Shown here piece after piece: positions 5,403 to 6,200 of a stretch of DNA of 6,200 bases (positions are counted from its first letter, which is position 1; every line of letters begins with the position of its first letter). The stretch is from assembly GCA_964455935.1 (NCBI GenBank), contig CAYVZU010000169.1:1-6200 (forward strand), written 5' to 3'. The translations under genes and the position numbers were made by a program. Source of the stretch: CAYVZU01 sp964455935. GTDB lineage: Bacteria; Fibrobacterota; CAYVZU01. Below the pieces are notes generated by a model that made no database searches, had not been told where the DNA came from, and worked only from the letters and a program-made list of their open reading frames with translations.

Positions 5403-6200
5403 TGTGAGCACCCCACTGCCTTAAGGACCTCAAGCATTTCGGACGCCTGCTTCTCTCTGCTGTATTGGATTGCTGCCAGATGGCTGTGTTTCGCGAGTTT
5501 TTCCCTTTCCGCAGGATTGTCTTTTAACAAAAGAACCGCCTGGCGCAGCCGGACGGGATCTTCGGCAGGAACCCACACCCCTGCCTTCGCATTCTCAATT
5601 ATGGCCTGAGCCTCACCCGGTGGTGAAGCGAGAATAATGGGAAGTCCCATACCCATGGCCTCGAATATTTTGGAGGGAATCACCGTCTCAAAGACGGGAC
5701 TGTTCTTCAGGTGGATCAGGGCCGCATCGCACAGACTCCAATAGTTAGGCATGCGGTCTTTGGGTTGTTGGGGTACAAACACTACATTCTCAAGAGACAA
5801 ACCTTTTGCCTGTGCCATCAAGGATTCCCGTGCGGCGCCCGGGCCAACGAAAAGGAAAGCGACTTCTTTGTTGTTTCGAAGTTCGTTGGCTGTGGCAAGT
5901 ACATTTTCAAGAGCGTGGCATAACCCATGGGTGCCAATGTAGCCGATCACGAACTTGCCGGCCAATCCGTATTCAGCTAGCAAGGCGGAATCTTTGAACC
6001 GAGGCGCATACATCGAGAGTTCGACCCCGTTGACAACAACCGTGATTTTCTTCTCCGGAATTCCCCTGCGGACCAAGTCCTTTTTGAATGCCTCGGTCAG
6101 GGCCACAATGGCTCGTGCTCTTCTGTAAAGGAATAATTCCAGCTTCTCGAGCCAGCGCAGCAGTTTCGAGTCTTTCAGGAAGCCCACAGCCGCAATGGTT
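5393..6200 (-). CDS. Glycosyltransferase family 4, WbuB-like (5' end outside window)
   Basis: This is the C-terminal 268 residues of a GT-B fold glycosyltransferase, expected to transfer a sugar from a nucleotide donor to a growing lipid-linked glycan at the cytoplasmic membrane face. The frame stays open to the window edge, where it reads TIAAVGFLKDSK. The in-frame GTG at 6187 is therefore internal, and about 130-150 N-terminal residues (the acceptor-binding half) are probably missing. Visible family signatures, in order, are YRRARAIVALTEAFKKDL, PEKKITVVVNGVELSMY, the donor-domain opening VIGYIGTHGLCHALENV, and the nucleotide-binding PSKIFEAMGMGLPII followed by PPGEAQAIIENAKAG. The glutamate of FEAMG matches the distal glutamate of the GT4 EX7E motif. 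The proximal glutamate is one residue off (EX8E), and I believe this region is loose in WbuB-type enzymes. The TGA stop overlaps the next gene by 10 bases. Donor sugar is unknown; WbuB relatives are linked to L-FucNAc transfer. Confidence 0.9.
   Translation of the reverse strand, partial: TIAAVGFLKDSKLLRWLEKLELFLYRRARAIVALTEAFKKDLVRRGIPEKKITVVVNGVELSMYAPRFKDSALLAEYGLAGKFVIGYIGTHGLCHALENVLATANELRNNKEVAFLFVGPGAARESLMAQAKGLSLENVVFVPQQPKDRMPNYWSLCDAALIHLKNSPVFETVIPSKIFEAMGMGLPIILASPPGEAQAIIENAKAGVWVPAEDPVRLRQAVLLLKDNPAEREKLAKHSHLAAIQYSREKQASEMLEVLKAVGCSQCH

Noticed and set aside
6185..6187. GTG at 6187 as the start of the glycosyltransferase
   Set aside because: The frame continues to the window edge with family-like sequence, and the protein would lack its N-terminal domain.

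Overview
The window is the downstream part of a bacterial surface-polysaccharide (O-antigen or exopolysaccharide) biosynthesis locus. All seven genes lie on the minus strand, so transcription runs from position 6200 towards 1. Base composition is moderate in GC. The gene content (polyprenyl-phosphate sugar transferase, CapD/WbpM-type dehydratase, WbuB-like glycosyltransferase) fits a Gram-negative or similarly diderm bacterium. The intergenic palindromes resemble those I associate with environmental lineages such as Verrucomicrobiota or the former Deltaproteobacteria. That assignment is a weak guess; nothing here fixes the taxon.

Layout in order of transcription: a 5'-truncated GT4 glycosyltransferase of WbuB type (6200-5393); a formyltransferase with an intact Asn-His-Asp triad (5402-4635); a 175-base gap packed with two palindromic repeat elements (about 4493-4630); a NodB-type polysaccharide deacetylase with a C-terminal extension (4459-3617); an extended SDR sugar epimerase/reductase (3633-2767); a heparinase II/III-like protein without a signal peptide (2727-982); a small monotopic phosphoglycosyl transferase (989-405); and the N-terminal membrane domain of a CapD/WbpM-type nucleotide-sugar 4,6-dehydratase, cut by the window edge at position 1 (340-1). 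No stretch over 300 bases lacks a gene, and I see no tRNA, rRNA, transposase, integrase or CRISPR array.

How the genes may work together (inference): the dehydratase and the SDR could make a UDP-6-deoxy-HexNAc such as QuiNAc or FucNAc. The phosphoglycosyl transferase would load it on undecaprenyl phosphate, and the GT4 enzyme would extend it. The formyltransferase would N-formylate an amino sugar. The deacetylase and the heparinase-like protein would trim or modify the glycan. The order GT4 - SDR - PGT - dehydratase recalls wbjE-wbjF-wbpL-wbpM of Pseudomonas O-antigen loci, with three extra genes interleaved. Several junctions overlap by 8-17 bases, which suggests translational coupling. The repeat-filled gap is the one place where the operon could be split.
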